From Pseudomonas psychrophila (lineage in GTDB: Bacteria > Pseudomonadota > Gammaproteobacteria > Pseudomonadales > Pseudomonadaceae): 64,000 nucleotides of DNA. Position 1 is the first letter of the stretch. Each line of letters starts with the position of its first letter. Positions 18,774 through 27,995 of this stretch are shown here, in pieces. The notes below the pieces were generated by a model that searched no databases, was not told where the DNA came from, and was given only the letters and a program-made list of their open reading frames with translations. The stretch is taken from contig NZ_JYKZ01000006.1 in the NCBI RefSeq assembly GCF_001043005.1, positions 238,847 to 302,846 of the forward strand, given 5' to 3'. The translations under genes were made by a program, and so were the position numbers.

Positions 18774-21185
18774 ATGTCCGCTTGTTTCTCTTGCCCCCCC
18801 TTTAGTCTTCGCAGTGTCGCGTTGGCGTTTAGTTTTTCTGGTTCGTTATTGGCCAATAGCGCTGCGTGGGCCGCGCCGGTCAGTTACACCATTTCGGCGG
18901 GGTCTCTGACCAACGCCATCAATACGTTCGCCAGCACGAGCGCAGTGAGCGTCAGCTTCAGCAGCGAAGAAACTGCTGGTTTGCTCACTGCTGGGTTGCA
19001 GGGGCATTACGAACCGGAGCAGGGCCTCGCTCTATTGCTGCAAGGCAGTGGTCTGAAGTTTCAGCAAGTGGGTGACAAGCGCTACAGGCTGGCCCGGTCT
19101 ACCCCATCCAGTTCGATGGAGTTGGCTGCAACGACTGTCTCCAGTGTGGGCCTCGGCGCCACCACTGAGGACACGGGCAGCTACACCACGGGCTCGGCCA
19201 ACACCGCAACCGGTCTGCGCCTGTCGGCACGCGAGACGCCGCAGTCGATCAGTGTAATAACGCGCGAGTTGATTGAAGATCTGAACCTGAACGATGTGAC
19301 CCAGGTGCTTGAGCAGACCCCAGGCGTGGTCGTCGAGAGCATGGGGCCCGCCGGTAGCGACGCTAACCACATCTATGTACGAGGTTTTGAAGTCGGCAGT
19401 ATTCAGGTCGACGGGGTCAATCGACCTGATACCTATGGGTTTAGCGACGACCTTTCTGACACGGTTACGTTTGACAGGATCGAGGTGGTGCGTGGCGCCA
19501 CGGGGTTGATGTCGGGGACCGGTGATCCCGGTGCCACCGTCAATCTGATTCGCAAAAAACCGACGCTAGAAACAAAACGTACGCTGACGCTTAAGGCGGG
19601 CTCTTGGGATAGTTACCGCACCGAACTGGACGTGTCCGGAAAGTTGTCCGAAAGCGGCAATGTTCGCGGGCGTTTTGTCGCGTCGAGCAGCGATAGCCGG
19701 AGTCACATCGACCGCCAGACCCTGGAACGGCAGGTGGGATACGGGGTGCTTGAATGGGACGTCACCGATGACACAATGCTGACAGTCGGGGCGGAGTATC
19801 AGGACATGGACAACAAAGGGGCCGGCAACCATGGCTTCCCGATGTTCACTTCCGATGGTGGTCACTTCAGCCCGTCTCGTTCGTTCAACTCGGCCTCGGA
19901 CTGGAGTTACCACAAACGTCGAACCAAGACGCTGTTCACCACCCTTGATCGAGAACTTGATAACGGCTGGCATATAAAGTTCAACGCTGAGCACAGTCGG
20001 CGCAGCTACGACGACGCCTTTGCCACTGCGGCCAACGGCACCGTGAAGCCCGACGGCAGTGGTATCGGCACGTGGACTGGACGTTGGTCAGGGGAGCCAC
20101 GACAGACCACGTTCGACCTGTCGGCTACCGGTCCTTTTGAGCTGTTTACCCGCGAGCACCAACTGTATCTGGGCGTCAGTCACTCCAAGTCGTATTACCG
20201 CAACGATGGTTATCCGCTCTGGTCGTTCCAGGACATCAACAACATCTACACATGGGATGGCTCGCTGGCCATACCGGATGCCATTTACACCAAGTCGTCA
20301 AGAGATGCGCTGGATGAAAAACAGGATGGGTTGGTCGCTTCGGTTCGCTGGAGTCTGGCGGATGATCTGTCGCTGATTACCGGGGCGCGAGTGATCGACT
20401 GGAAGCGAGACGAAGCCGCCACCAAACTGTCGACAGGCGATATCAAACGCACCTCGCGCAGCGAAACCGGGATCGTGACGCCATACTTGGGCTTGGTCTA
20501 TGACTTCGACGAAAACTGGTCGGCCTATGCCAGCTACACCACTATCTTCAAACCGCAAAATAACAAGGACGTCAATGGGAGCTACCTGGACCCTAAAGAA
20601 GGCGTGAACTATGAGTTGGGGATCAAGAGTGAGTTCTGGGAAAAGCGTCTGACTGCTGCTCTCAGTGTCTTCGAGGTGCATCAAGACAATCTTGCAGTAG
20701 CCGATGGCGCCCAACTGGCGCCGGATGGCAACCAAGCCTATCGCGCTGAGTCGGGCACAAAAACCCGCGGGTTTGAGATGGAAATGGCCGGGGAGATCCT
20801 TCCCGATTGGCAGGTCTTGGCCAGCTATACCTATGCCGAGGTAAAAAACTCGAGTGATAAACGCCTGTTGACCGAAGTGCCTCGCGATACGTTGAAGCTG
20901 TTTACCAGCTATCGCCTCGATTCACTCCCGCAATTGAAAGTGGGCGGCGGTGTGCGCTGGCAAGGTACGGAGTATTACAAAGGCGCCGGGCCTAACAAGG
21001 AGACATTCACTCAGGGTGCTTACAGTGTTGTCGATCTGATGGCGCAGTACGCGTTCACGCCACAAACCAGCGTCTCGCTTAACCTCAACAACGCGCTGGA
21101 CAAGCGTTATTACACCGCGATCGGTGCTCGTGGATGGTATGGCACCCCACGAAGCGCTACGGCCACACTTGTCTACGCGTTCTAA
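18774..21185 (+). CDS. TonB-dependent siderophore receptor with STN domain
   Basis: This 803-residue outer-membrane receptor has a signal peptide ending near AWA, an STN signalling domain (VSYTISAGSLTNAINTFA onward), a plug and a 22-strand barrel ending in LVYAF. The plug contains SARETPQSISVITRELI and VEVVRGATGLMSGTGDPGA-like motifs. The start is set by CAGGAG 7 bases upstream. STN receptors usually signal through a FecR-type anti-sigma factor, but the adjacent genes here are a two-component system. The closest functional class is ferric hydroxamate or pyoverdine receptors of the FpvA/FhuE type; the ligand is not predictable. Confidence 0.92.
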   Translation: MSACFSCPPFSLRSVALAFSFSGSLLANSAAWAAPVSYTISAGSLTNAINTFASTSAVSVSFSSEETAGLLTAGLQGHYEPEQGLALLLQGSGLKFQQVGDKRYRLARSTPSSSMELAATTVSSVGLGATTEDTGSYTTGSANTATGLRLSARETPQSISVITRELIEDLNLNDVTQVLEQTPGVVVESMGPAGSDANHIYVRGFEVGSIQVDGVNRPDTYGFSDDLSDTVTFDRIEVVRGATGLMSGTGDPGATVNLIRKKPTLETKRTLTLKAGSWDSYRTELDVSGKLSESGNVRGRFVASSSDSRSHIDRQTLERQVGYGVLEWDVTDDTMLTVGAEYQDMDNKGAGNHGFPMFTSDGGHFSPSRSFNSASDWSYHKRRTKTLFTTLDRELDNGWHIKFNAEHSRRSYDDAFATAANGTVKPDGSGIGTWTGRWSGEPRQTTFDLSATGPFELFTREHQLYLGVSHSKSYYRNDGYPLWSFQDINNIYTWDGSLAIPDAIYTKSSRDALDEKQDGLVASVRWSLADDLSLITGARVIDWKRDEAATKLSTGDIKRTSRSETGIVTPYLGLVYDFDENWSAYASYTTIFKPQNNKDVNGSYLDPKEGVNYELGIKSEFWEKRLTAALSVFEVHQDNLAVADGAQLAPDGNQAYRAESGTKTRGFEMEMAGEILPDWQVLASYTYAEVKNSSDKRLLTEVPRDTLKLFTSYRLDSLPQLKVGGGVRWQGTEYYKGAGPNKETFTQGAYSVVDLMAQYAFTPQTSVSLNLNNALDKRYYTAIGARGWYGTPRSATATLVYAF

Positions 21186-21273
21186 GTCGCTCCCTGCACG
21201 TTGTGGCCTTTTCTGCCGTGAGAGAAGCACCTTGAAGCCCGCATAACTGCGCAATGCTCCTTACTTTAGAACG

Positions 21274-21314
21274 AAGCACGACCAGCGGTGTGAAGAACTG
21301 GTCGTGCTTTATTG
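21274..21314 (+). terminator. Terminator of the rightward TonB receptor gene
   Basis: AAGCACGACCAG and CTGGTCGTGCTT form a 12-bp perfect stem with a 12-base loop, followed by TTATT. The remaining sequence to 21644 contains only a degenerate REP arm (about 21320-21343) and no gene. Confidence 0.8.
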
Positions 21315-21319
21315 CCAAA

Positions 21320-21343
21320 GATCGTGAGCAAGCTAGCTCTCAT
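21320..21343 (-). repeat. Degenerate REP arm
   Basis: The sequence resembles the REP arm of this window with several substitutions (GTGAGCAAGCTAGCTCTCAT). It is probably an old REP relic. Confidence 0.4.
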
Positions 21344-21644
21344 AAAGTCGGCTTTTACATAAGTGAACAGCATTGTCGCTTTGCGGTTTTTTTTTGTGTC
21401 CGGCAACCGGCGCAGCCGGGAGCAAGGCCCATGAGAATTGTGGCGCGTGAAAGCAGTACTTGCTGCCATGACGGTAAGCTGATGTTTTAAGTTAAATGAG
21501 CGCAAGGACGTGATCGAATTCAGAGTGATACGACACGCTCGGACCTTCATTCTTGCGGGGCTTCAGGCTTCGCACAAGCCTGGCGCAGGGCACAGAACCC
21601 CCTTTCAACACTTAATCACTGGCTTGCCAAGGCAAAACAGCGCC

Positions 21645-24050
21645 TTAGAAACTGTAGCGGGCAGTCAGTTTCATATTGCGTGGATCGCCGTAGATGTCGT
21701 ACGGATCATAGCCTCCGTTAGCAATGCTGACGTAGTAAGTACGGTCGAAGAGGTTGTTTACGTTGAGTTGCAGATCCAGTTGCTCGCTAGCCTTATAGCC
21801 TGCCACCAGGCCGGCCACCGTGTACGAACCCTGTCGATTTTGCCATGCCGTGGTACCGCTGCCACCTGAGGTGCGAATCTGGCTCTGCTGGTAGACATCA
21901 CCACCAATGCGCCAGCGTTGCAGGTCACCGGGCAGGGTATAGATCGTGGACAGTTTGAATAGCTGGCGCGGCAGTCTACGGTTGAAATCCTGGCCTTCCA
22001 GGGTTGCGTTGGTGTCGCTGACGTATTTCGTCTGGGTGTAGGTATACCCACCGGCCAGTTGCCAGTTTTCGGTCAGGGCACCCTGTAGTTCCAGATCAAT
22101 ACCCCGGCTGCGCACCAGGCCGGAAGCTTCATAGCACGCACTGATGGCGCTGGTGCCGCAACCTTTGACATCAGGTAATTCCAGGGCTCGGTTTTTCTGA
22201 TCGATCTGGAAAATCGCCGCGCTGGCGTTGAGTGCGCCATCAAAGTATTCGCCCTTTATACCCACCTCGTAGTTCTCACCCACGATAGGGACGATCACTT
22301 CTGCGCCGATGCCTTTTTCGGTTTGCGGCTTGAAGATATCGGTGTAGCTGACATAGACCGAGTGATGGGGGGTCAGGTCATAGACCAGGCCGGCATAGCG
22401 GGTCAGATTGCGCGTGACCTTGTAGCTGCTTTCAGGATTTGTCCTGTTTTCGAATTCATACCAGTCCAGGCGGCCGCCGAGAATCAGCGACAACGGTTCG
22501 GTCAAGCGCAGGCGGGTACTGGCATATAAGCTGTCCTGGGTGGTGGTCTCGGGACGGCCGTTGGGGCCCTTGACGATATCGGGCTTGGCATGGCCACGTG
22601 GATCCCAGGTGAAGAGATCGGTGCCATTGTCGATGAACGCTTCCCAAAGCTTACCGGTACGATAATCCAGCTGGCGCTTACTGACGCCCACCGTCAGGTC
22701 ATGTTCCTGGCCCAGTAACTGGAAGGGACCGCTGAAGGCCAGGTCGTAACCGGTTTCTTTCTGCTCCATGGCTTGCGTCCATAGATAGTGACGGTTGTAT
22801 GCCCATATGGATGAGGCCAGCACATCAGTGTGGGTCGTCGACTGCATGGCGGCCATGCGCAGCTTCCAGTCGTTGGCCAGGCCATGTTCCAGAGTCGCGA
22901 AATAACCGGTGGTGCGGTTGTCCATGTATTCCCAGTCATGCCCCAGGAAGGTGTCGCGTGACAGCCCAAGGTGCCCACCACCTCGGACCATGGGCAAGCC
23001 ACCCCAGACGTAGTTGGTATGGTCCTTCTGGCGGTAGGCACCGAGCGTCAGTGTGGTGCTGTCGCTCAGGTCGGCATCGACCACGCCATAGAACAGATCT
23101 GCGTCACTCCCCACAGAATCACGGAAACTTTTGGCGTCTTGCCGCGAGATCACGGTACGCGCTCGCAGAGTGCCGTTTTCATTGAGCGGACCGCCGATGT
23201 CCAGCGTGCTGCTGTAATCGTCCCAACTACCGGCACTGCCAGTGAGTGTGGCCTGGAACTCATGGGGAGGGCGTTTGCGTATCAGATTGATGGCGCCAGC
23301 AGGGCTGCCGGCGCCTTGGGCCAGGCCAGTGGCGCCTCGAACGATCTCCACCCGATCATACATGGCCAGGTTAGCTTCGCTGCTGGGCAGGTAAGTGAGG
23401 AAGCTAGTGGGAAAGCCGTCGTACAGGATGGTGTCGACGTCAAAACCGCGCGCGCTGAACGTGGGCCGCCCGGCTCCGCCAGAGTTATTAAGGTAAATGC
23501 CCGGCGCACTTTGGACCACATCGCTAATGGTGGTCATGGCCTTGTCGTCCATGCGCTTGCGCGTGACCACGCTGACCGACTGCGGCGTTTCACGCAAGGT
23601 CAGGGGTAGCTTGGTGGCGGTCTGCATGGCCCCGGTGGTATATGAACCGGTGTTCTCGGTCACTTCGCCCATCACCCGGCCCTGGATTGAAGTCTCTCCC
23701 AATTGCAGAGTGCTTCCCGATTCGGGGGCTTTTTCCAGCATTACGCTGTTCCCACCGGTCGCGCGCCATGTCAAGCCGCTGCCTTTCAACACTTCAGCCA
23801 GTGCGACCTCTGGCTCTTTGGTACCGACCACCCCGGGGCTGCTCTTGCCGACGACCAGCGTGCCATCGAATATCACCTGCAAGCCGCTTTGAGCGGCCAG
23901 TCGATTCAGCGCGCTCGCCAATGGTTGTTGCGGGATGTTGAAGGTGTGGGAGTCGGCAACCGCCAGGCCGGACATCAGACCGCAGAGCATTGTTAGCGAA
24001 GCGACTGACAACGGTTTGATTCGCAAACCTTCAGGTAACGGATGGTGCAT
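21645..24050 (-). CDS. TonB-dependent ferric-siderophore receptor with STN domain
   Basis: This 801-residue receptor has a signal peptide ending near AVA (residue 32) and an STN domain (FNIPQQPLASALNRLAAQSG onward). Its plug includes LRETPQSVSVVTRKRMDD and VEIVRGATGLAQGAGSPAG, and the barrel ends in KLTARYSF. It lies directly downstream of a FecI/FecR pair on the same strand, as in cell-surface signalling systems where the loaded receptor signals through FecR to the sigma factor. FhuE/FoxA-type receptors are the closest class I can suggest. Confidence 0.94.
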   Translation of the reverse strand: MHHPLPEGLRIKPLSVASLTMLCGLMSGLAVADSHTFNIPQQPLASALNRLAAQSGLQVIFDGTLVVGKSSPGVVGTKEPEVALAEVLKGSGLTWRATGGNSVMLEKAPESGSTLQLGETSIQGRVMGEVTENTGSYTTGAMQTATKLPLTLRETPQSVSVVTRKRMDDKAMTTISDVVQSAPGIYLNNSGGAGRPTFSARGFDVDTILYDGFPTSFLTYLPSSEANLAMYDRVEIVRGATGLAQGAGSPAGAINLIRKRPPHEFQATLTGSAGSWDDYSSTLDIGGPLNENGTLRARTVISRQDAKSFRDSVGSDADLFYGVVDADLSDSTTLTLGAYRQKDHTNYVWGGLPMVRGGGHLGLSRDTFLGHDWEYMDNRTTGYFATLEHGLANDWKLRMAAMQSTTHTDVLASSIWAYNRHYLWTQAMEQKETGYDLAFSGPFQLLGQEHDLTVGVSKRQLDYRTGKLWEAFIDNGTDLFTWDPRGHAKPDIVKGPNGRPETTTQDSLYASTRLRLTEPLSLILGGRLDWYEFENRTNPESSYKVTRNLTRYAGLVYDLTPHHSVYVSYTDIFKPQTEKGIGAEVIVPIVGENYEVGIKGEYFDGALNASAAIFQIDQKNRALELPDVKGCGTSAISACYEASGLVRSRGIDLELQGALTENWQLAGGYTYTQTKYVSDTNATLEGQDFNRRLPRQLFKLSTIYTLPGDLQRWRIGGDVYQQSQIRTSGGSGTTAWQNRQGSYTVAGLVAGYKASEQLDLQLNVNNLFDRTYYVSIANGGYDPYDIYGDPRNMKLTARYSF

Positions 24051-24125
24051 CGGTACTCTCCCAAATACGAAGTATTATCGTTCTAGGGAGGAAGACGGAC
24101 GACACGCCAACAACCGTAAAAATAG

Positions 24126-25061
24126 TTACGTTTTGGGTGAAACCACCAGCAGGTAGTTTGTGTAGCGCTCGATTTTGATTGGAAAGACGCTCTCCAGCGT
24201 CGCCAAGCCTTCATCAAGGTGGTCGAGTTGAAAGGTGCCGCTGACCTTGAGTGCGCCCAGGCGCGTGTCCCTGATCAGCAGGATGCCCGGGCGATAGCGT
24301 TCGACCTGCTCAAGCACCTGCGAAAGCGGCGTCAACTCGAAGACCAGACGGCCTTGTTCCCAAGCCAGTACCCTGTCGACATCCACGCTCTGCTTCGCGC
24401 CCAGCCCGTGGAGATGCGCGCCGACGGCTTCGCCAACACCGAGCGTGATCTTGTCAGAGCCTTCAGTGACGGCCACACGTCCACGGCGAACCGTAACGTC
24501 GATGTTTTCACCCTCACGGCGCACCGCGTAGATCGTGCCAAGTGCCGTCGCGTTCAAGGCGCCAGCCTGCACACTGAAGGGGCGTTTCGGGTCGGGGTTT
24601 ACATCGAAAAGAGCTTCTCCTTTGCGCAGGGTAATGCGCCGCCCATCGGCCGTGAGATTCACATCTACGGCGCTGTTGGCGTTCAGGACGATGCGAGAAC
24701 CATCATCAAGAACGACCTGCCGACGCTCACCGGTGCCGGTGTAATAGTCTGCATCCAACGCCATTTGTTGAGCCCATACGAGGCCAAGCCCCAGCACCAA
24801 CGACGCGGCGATGCCCATCTGCCAGATTCGACGTGACGACGGCCGTGCCGGGGCGTGAGGCTCAGCCAGATAGGCACTTAAACACCACAGACGCCGTGCT
24901 TCGACAAACGCTTGTTGATGATCCGGCGCCAGTTCGCACCAAGCCCGCGCCGCAGCGCGGTCAGAGGGCAGTACGGAGCCAGAGGTAAGGCGAATGACCC
25001 ACGCGTGGGCTGTGCGCTGAACCTCTGTGACGGACGGGGGAGGGGTGGGTTGATCGTGCAT
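24126..25061 (-). CDS. FecR-family anti-sigma factor / sigma regulator
   Basis: This 311-residue inner-membrane regulator has an N-terminal cytoplasmic DUF4880 domain with the conserved tryptophan motifs (TAHAWVIRLTSG). A single membrane segment (about 80-97) is followed by the periplasmic FecR domain (YTGTGERRQVVLDDGSRIVL) and a C-terminal STN-like domain that meets the receptor. The start MHDQPTPPP lies 4 bp after the sigma-factor stop. It should hold the FecI-type sigma factor inactive until the downstream receptor binds its siderophore. Confidence 0.93.
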   Translation of the reverse strand: MHDQPTPPPSVTEVQRTAHAWVIRLTSGSVLPSDRAAARAWCELAPDHQQAFVEARRLWCLSAYLAEPHAPARPSSRRIWQMGIAASLVLGLGLVWAQQMALDADYYTGTGERRQVVLDDGSRIVLNANSAVDVNLTADGRRITLRKGEALFDVNPDPKRPFSVQAGALNATALGTIYAVRREGENIDVTVRRGRVAVTEGSDKITLGVGEAVGAHLHGLGAKQSVDVDRVLAWEQGRLVFELTPLSQVLEQVERYRPGILLIRDTRLGALKVSGTFQLDHLDEGLATLESVFPIKIERYTNYLLVVSPKT

Positions 25062-25065
25062 ATCG

Positions 25066-25572
25066 TTATCGTTGCAGGCATTGACTGAGAAAGTCGAGCG
25101 CAATAGCTAATTGTTTTTCCACCGTACTTATCGATACCTGCAGTTGCGAGGCCACTTCCTTGTGGGGAAGGTTTTGTAGCCGACACAGTGTAAATATGTG
25201 CTGGCACTGGACAGGTAAACGGTTCAAAGCGTGGGCCATTGCTGCTAGATCTTGTTGCGCAACCACAACATCGAATAGCTCGGGGCTTTCACCCGTGACT
25301 TCATAAAGGTAGGCGATACCTTCGTCGAGGTGCTCTCGGATTTGGCTGCTGCGCGCGTGGTCAATGACCAGGTTTCGGGCAATTTTAAAGATAAAACCGC
25401 GTAAATTCAGCACAGGCTTGCGTGGCGGTTGACGGAGCAGGCGCAGGTAGGTTTCCTGAGCCAAATCGGCAGCGGTCTCGGGATTGCGCAACTGGCGATG
25501 AAGAAAAGAGCGCAACTCTGTTGCATGGGCCCGAAAGGCCAGCTCAAGCTCTTCGGTGGTCATGCTCGTCAT
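25066..25572 (-). CDS. FecI-family ECF sigma factor
   Basis: This 168-residue ECF sigma factor has region 2 (about 10-75, with DLAQETYLRLLRQ and FIFKIARNLVIDHARS) and region 4 (about 110-165, with LPVQCQHIFTLCRLQNLPHKEVA-type helix-turn-helix). It is first in an operon with the FecR gene and upstream of the STN receptor. A second ATG three codons in (25563) is also possible. It should direct transcription of the adjacent receptor gene. Confidence 0.95.
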   Translation of the reverse strand: MTSMTTEELELAFRAHATELRSFLHRQLRNPETAADLAQETYLRLLRQPPRKPVLNLRGFIFKIARNLVIDHARSSQIREHLDEGIAYLYEVTGESPELFDVVVAQQDLAAMAHALNRLPVQCQHIFTLCRLQNLPHKEVASQLQVSISTVEKQLAIALDFLSQCLQR

Positions 25573-25605
25573 AAGCAGAGATCACGCAGCGGAAGGTCGC
25601 ACACT

Positions 25606-25628
25606 TTAATGATAACGAGTCGTATTAA
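25606..25628 (-). promoter_or_regulatory. Possible Fur box upstream of the sigma factor gene
   Basis: The minus strand carries AATACGACTCGTTATCATTA, an AT-rich imperfect palindrome resembling the Fur consensus, about 35 bp before the FecI start. FecI/FecR operons are commonly iron-repressed, so this fits, but the match is partial. Confidence 0.4.
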
Positions 25629-25956
25629 CAATATTTATTTCGCTGCCGCCAAAAACAGCCTGTAACTGATGGGTGGCTGCTTTTAGCCCCAGGCAGCTCT
25701 TAGTGACAGGGAGCAAGCGTCCATAAGCGGCCGCTCGGATATATCCACGCATCTAGGTGCCATTCACAAGGGAATCCAGGCCAACCTGGACATTGTCTAC
25801 CGTGCCGCAGTTGGATTTAGAAATTCATGTTATTAGAAATTCGACTATAAGTAATACGGCGACCACTAAGATAGATGATTAGGTGCTATACCCTGCATTG
25901 TCAAATGACTGACAATAACATTCGACCGTAATATTTCTATGAGCCGATAATTTATA

Positions 25957-26667
25957 ATGATCAAGATAACAGTGATTTTACTAGTGGCACTTTCCACCGT
26001 GGGATGCAATGGCTTTGTAAAGCCCGATTTGTCGGGAGAATATAATGATTCGTACTTTGTGGTCTTCTCAGGCTTTCCAGCACCGTTTCTATATACGGCC
26101 TCGGCAGTGCAGTGGAACGATGATTACGCCGTAACGACCCGGCATACTCCATTCTTGCCCGATATTGCATACTCCTGCAGTACAGGCTGTGACCTCGCCT
26201 TCATCAAGCACAAAGCAGACGGCAGCTATCCTTCATGGCGAGCACCATGTCTGGGTGAGGAAATAACGGCCGTGGGGGTAAGCCCCTACATGATGACCAC
26301 AACAGGCAAGGGTAAGGTGTATCAAACTCCCTTCCTCAATGTAAAAGAAAATAGCGGTGATCTTTATGGTATTCACGATGCCCCAGTGATCAAAGGGATG
26401 TCGGGTGGGCCGGTCATCGGCGTTGACGGTAGTGTGGTTGGTATTAATGAAGGATACTACTCGGTCACACCACACGATATACCTGCTCAGACCGATTTAA
26501 GAGGTGCTGAGAGGGTAAGTATCTTTGTCCCTTACTCCATTATTGCGCGTGAGTGGAGATTGTTCCAGGCTCAGCTTAATCACGACACTCGCCCGATAGG
26601 GCCGACCCCGAAAACTGATTTCTGCCCTGAGTTGGGTTTGAAACCGCTGAACATAAAAGCCAAATAA
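25957..26667 (+). CDS. Trypsin-like serine protease lipoprotein
   Basis: This 236-residue protein has a lipoprotein signal (LLVALSTVGC, Cys 17) and then a chymotrypsin-fold protease domain. A histidine in YAVTTRHTPF, an aspartate in GCDLAFIKH and the active-site serine in IKGMSGGPVIGVDG have the right order for a catalytic triad. It is thus a membrane-anchored protease or a relative with a binding role. Codon use is more AT-rich than its neighbours and no ribosome site is clear, which suggests acquisition. No partner gene is adjacent; the 384 bp upstream are AT-rich and contain no gene I trust. Confidence 0.75.
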   Translation: MIKITVILLVALSTVGCNGFVKPDLSGEYNDSYFVVFSGFPAPFLYTASAVQWNDDYAVTTRHTPFLPDIAYSCSTGCDLAFIKHKADGSYPSWRAPCLGEEITAVGVSPYMMTTTGKGKVYQTPFLNVKENSGDLYGIHDAPVIKGMSGGPVIGVDGSVVGINEGYYSVTPHDIPAQTDLRGAERVSIFVPYSIIAREWRLFQAQLNHDTRPIGPTPKTDFCPELGLKPLNIKAK

Positions 26668-26790
26668 ATAATAATTTTTATGCCAACTGCAGCGCAGCGT
26701 GAGCCAGTTTGTTCTTATATGCGTTCCGAGTGGGCTCTCACTCGCTCTGAAAAATTACTGGATGGATCACGTAATTATTTCGCACTAACC

Positions 26791-26825
26791 CTGGGGGCCG
26801 CCTGTCTGTCACTCAGTGCCCCCAG
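26791..26825. terminator. Hairpin downstream of the protease gene
   Basis: CTGGGGGC and GCCCCCAG form an 8-bp stem with a 19-base loop, with no T-run. It could terminate transcription between the protease gene and the convergent acetyltransferase gene. Small reading frames around it look accidental. Confidence 0.3.
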
Positions 26826-26959
26826 CTGTGATTTAGATGCCGTTGTACCTGGGGTCGACTGAGGCGAAAAAATTGATACATACCCGGTTCACTAGGTAGT
26901 GGCTTGCAAGGTGCCCAGAAAATTCGGTGTGTTTCACCACCACCTGCTGCTGGTTGGAG

Positions 26960-27418
26960 TCAGAGAGTCCGGGTCATTAGCCACTGTTCCTTCTCCCATG
27001 CCTGGAAGCACTCCAATACCTGCCATCCGCGCCTCGCGTAGTAATCGTGGCGATCATGAGTGTGCAGGTAGAGTTGTGAGCAACCGCCGCTCTTTGCTGC
27101 GATGCAGATACCCTCAATCAGTTGCTCCGCCAAGCCTCGCTTTCTTGCATGCGTGGCTATGAACACGCATGCGAGCCACGGGCCGAGTTCCGGACGCTCC
27201 GGCAAGTCGTTTGTTGCGAGTGCCGCCCCTCCGAGAAGCTGGCCATCTTCTAAAGCAATCAGGCTTGGCCAATCGCCGTTAGTCTGCCCCTCAGCGAATT
27301 CATGTTGCCAGTCAGCCAAAGGTTGCCCGGTGAACTCGTAAGTGAACTGTCGGTGTAACCACTCGGCCATGGTGTTGCTGAACTGCATATGGTCACGGAG
27401 CCAAACCAGTTGGAGCAT
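26960..27418 (-). CDS. GNAT-family N-acetyltransferase
   Basis: This 152-residue protein has the GNAT core: a central strand LACVFIATHARKRGLAEQLI containing the acetyl-CoA loop (R-K-R-G-L-A) and a C-terminal YYARRGWQVLE motif. The start MLQLVWLRDHM is preferred because AAGGAAG lies just upstream. It resembles small-molecule acetyltransferases; the substrate is unknown. Confidence 0.88.
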   Translation of the reverse strand: MLQLVWLRDHMQFSNTMAEWLHRQFTYEFTGQPLADWQHEFAEGQTNGDWPSLIALEDGQLLGGAALATNDLPERPELGPWLACVFIATHARKRGLAEQLIEGICIAAKSGGCSQLYLHTHDRHDYYARRGWQVLECFQAWEKEQWLMTRTL

Positions 27419-27517
27419 GGGGGTCTTCCTTGTTTGATTGCGATGAACAAGCATGGGGCTGAAGGAGGGTTGAAGCTGATTCTATCGCTGAACTGTCGTT
27501 CGGGAAGTGGGAGCGAT

Positions 27518-27554
27518 GATGCCGCTCGGTCCTGACAGGTGAGCGGCATCTTTT
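27518..27554. terminator. Hairpin downstream of the cupin operon
   Basis: GATGCCGCTC and GAGCGGCATC form a 10-bp perfect stem with a 13-base loop, ending 17 bp beyond the cupin stop. The T-run (TTTT) is on the plus-strand side, so termination of the leftward operon would rely on the strong stem. Confidence 0.6.
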
Positions 27555-27566
27555 CGCATTGCGTGT

Positions 27567-27950
27567 CTACGCAATTACATCCCAGGCCACTTTGTGGAAG
27601 TCGAGCTTCTTGTAGTCTTCCCGAACGGGGGAATAAATTTCAAGTATCTCGCAAGCTTCCAGGGCGATTGCTTCGTGTCCGATATTGGATTGAACAATGG
27701 CGCATTGTCCGTCGGTCAATACATAGGGGATGTTGTCGACGATTAGCTTCAGCGTTCCTTTAATGATGATGGGGCAGGCTTCTTGTACATGCTGGTGGCG
27801 AGGGATTATAGCGCCTTTGTCCAAAGACCAGAATGCGATCGTGCAATGCTCTGTATGGATGAAGCGCGCTCGCGCGGTGCCCTCGGAGTTAATGTTGTGT
27901 TCAGTCAAATCTTGAATGGTTATCTTGCCCATGACGGTCACTTTCTCCAT
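27567..27950 (-). CDS. Small single-domain cupin (BacB/AerE-like candidate)
   Basis: This 127-residue cupin has motif 1 as GAIIPRHQHVQE with the two His and one Glu metal ligands, and motif 2 around SNIGHEAIALE. Its C-terminal part EIYSPVREDY is the ending typical of cupins such as BacB. In the bacilysin and aeruginosin pathways a cupin isomerises the dihydro-4-hydroxyphenylpyruvate made by the prephenate decarboxylase. BacB has two cupin domains, whereas this protein has one. It directly follows a BacA-like gene (45 bp gap), so the pairing suggests the same reaction here. An internal ATG at 27932 is an alternative start. Confidence 0.75.
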   Translation of the reverse strand: MEKVTVMGKITIQDLTEHNINSEGTARARFIHTEHCTIAFWSLDKGAIIPRHQHVQEACPIIIKGTLKLIVDNIPYVLTDGQCAIVQSNIGHEAIALEACEILEIYSPVREDYKKLDFHKVAWDVIA

Positions 27951-27995
27951 AAAGTTTCAGAAACGGCTAAAGAGATCAAAGACAGTAGCGTGCGA

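Noticed and set aside
26680..26862. Small plus-strand frame of 60 codons after the protease gene
   Set aside because: It has no ribosome site or recognisable feature and covers a hairpin; likely accidental.
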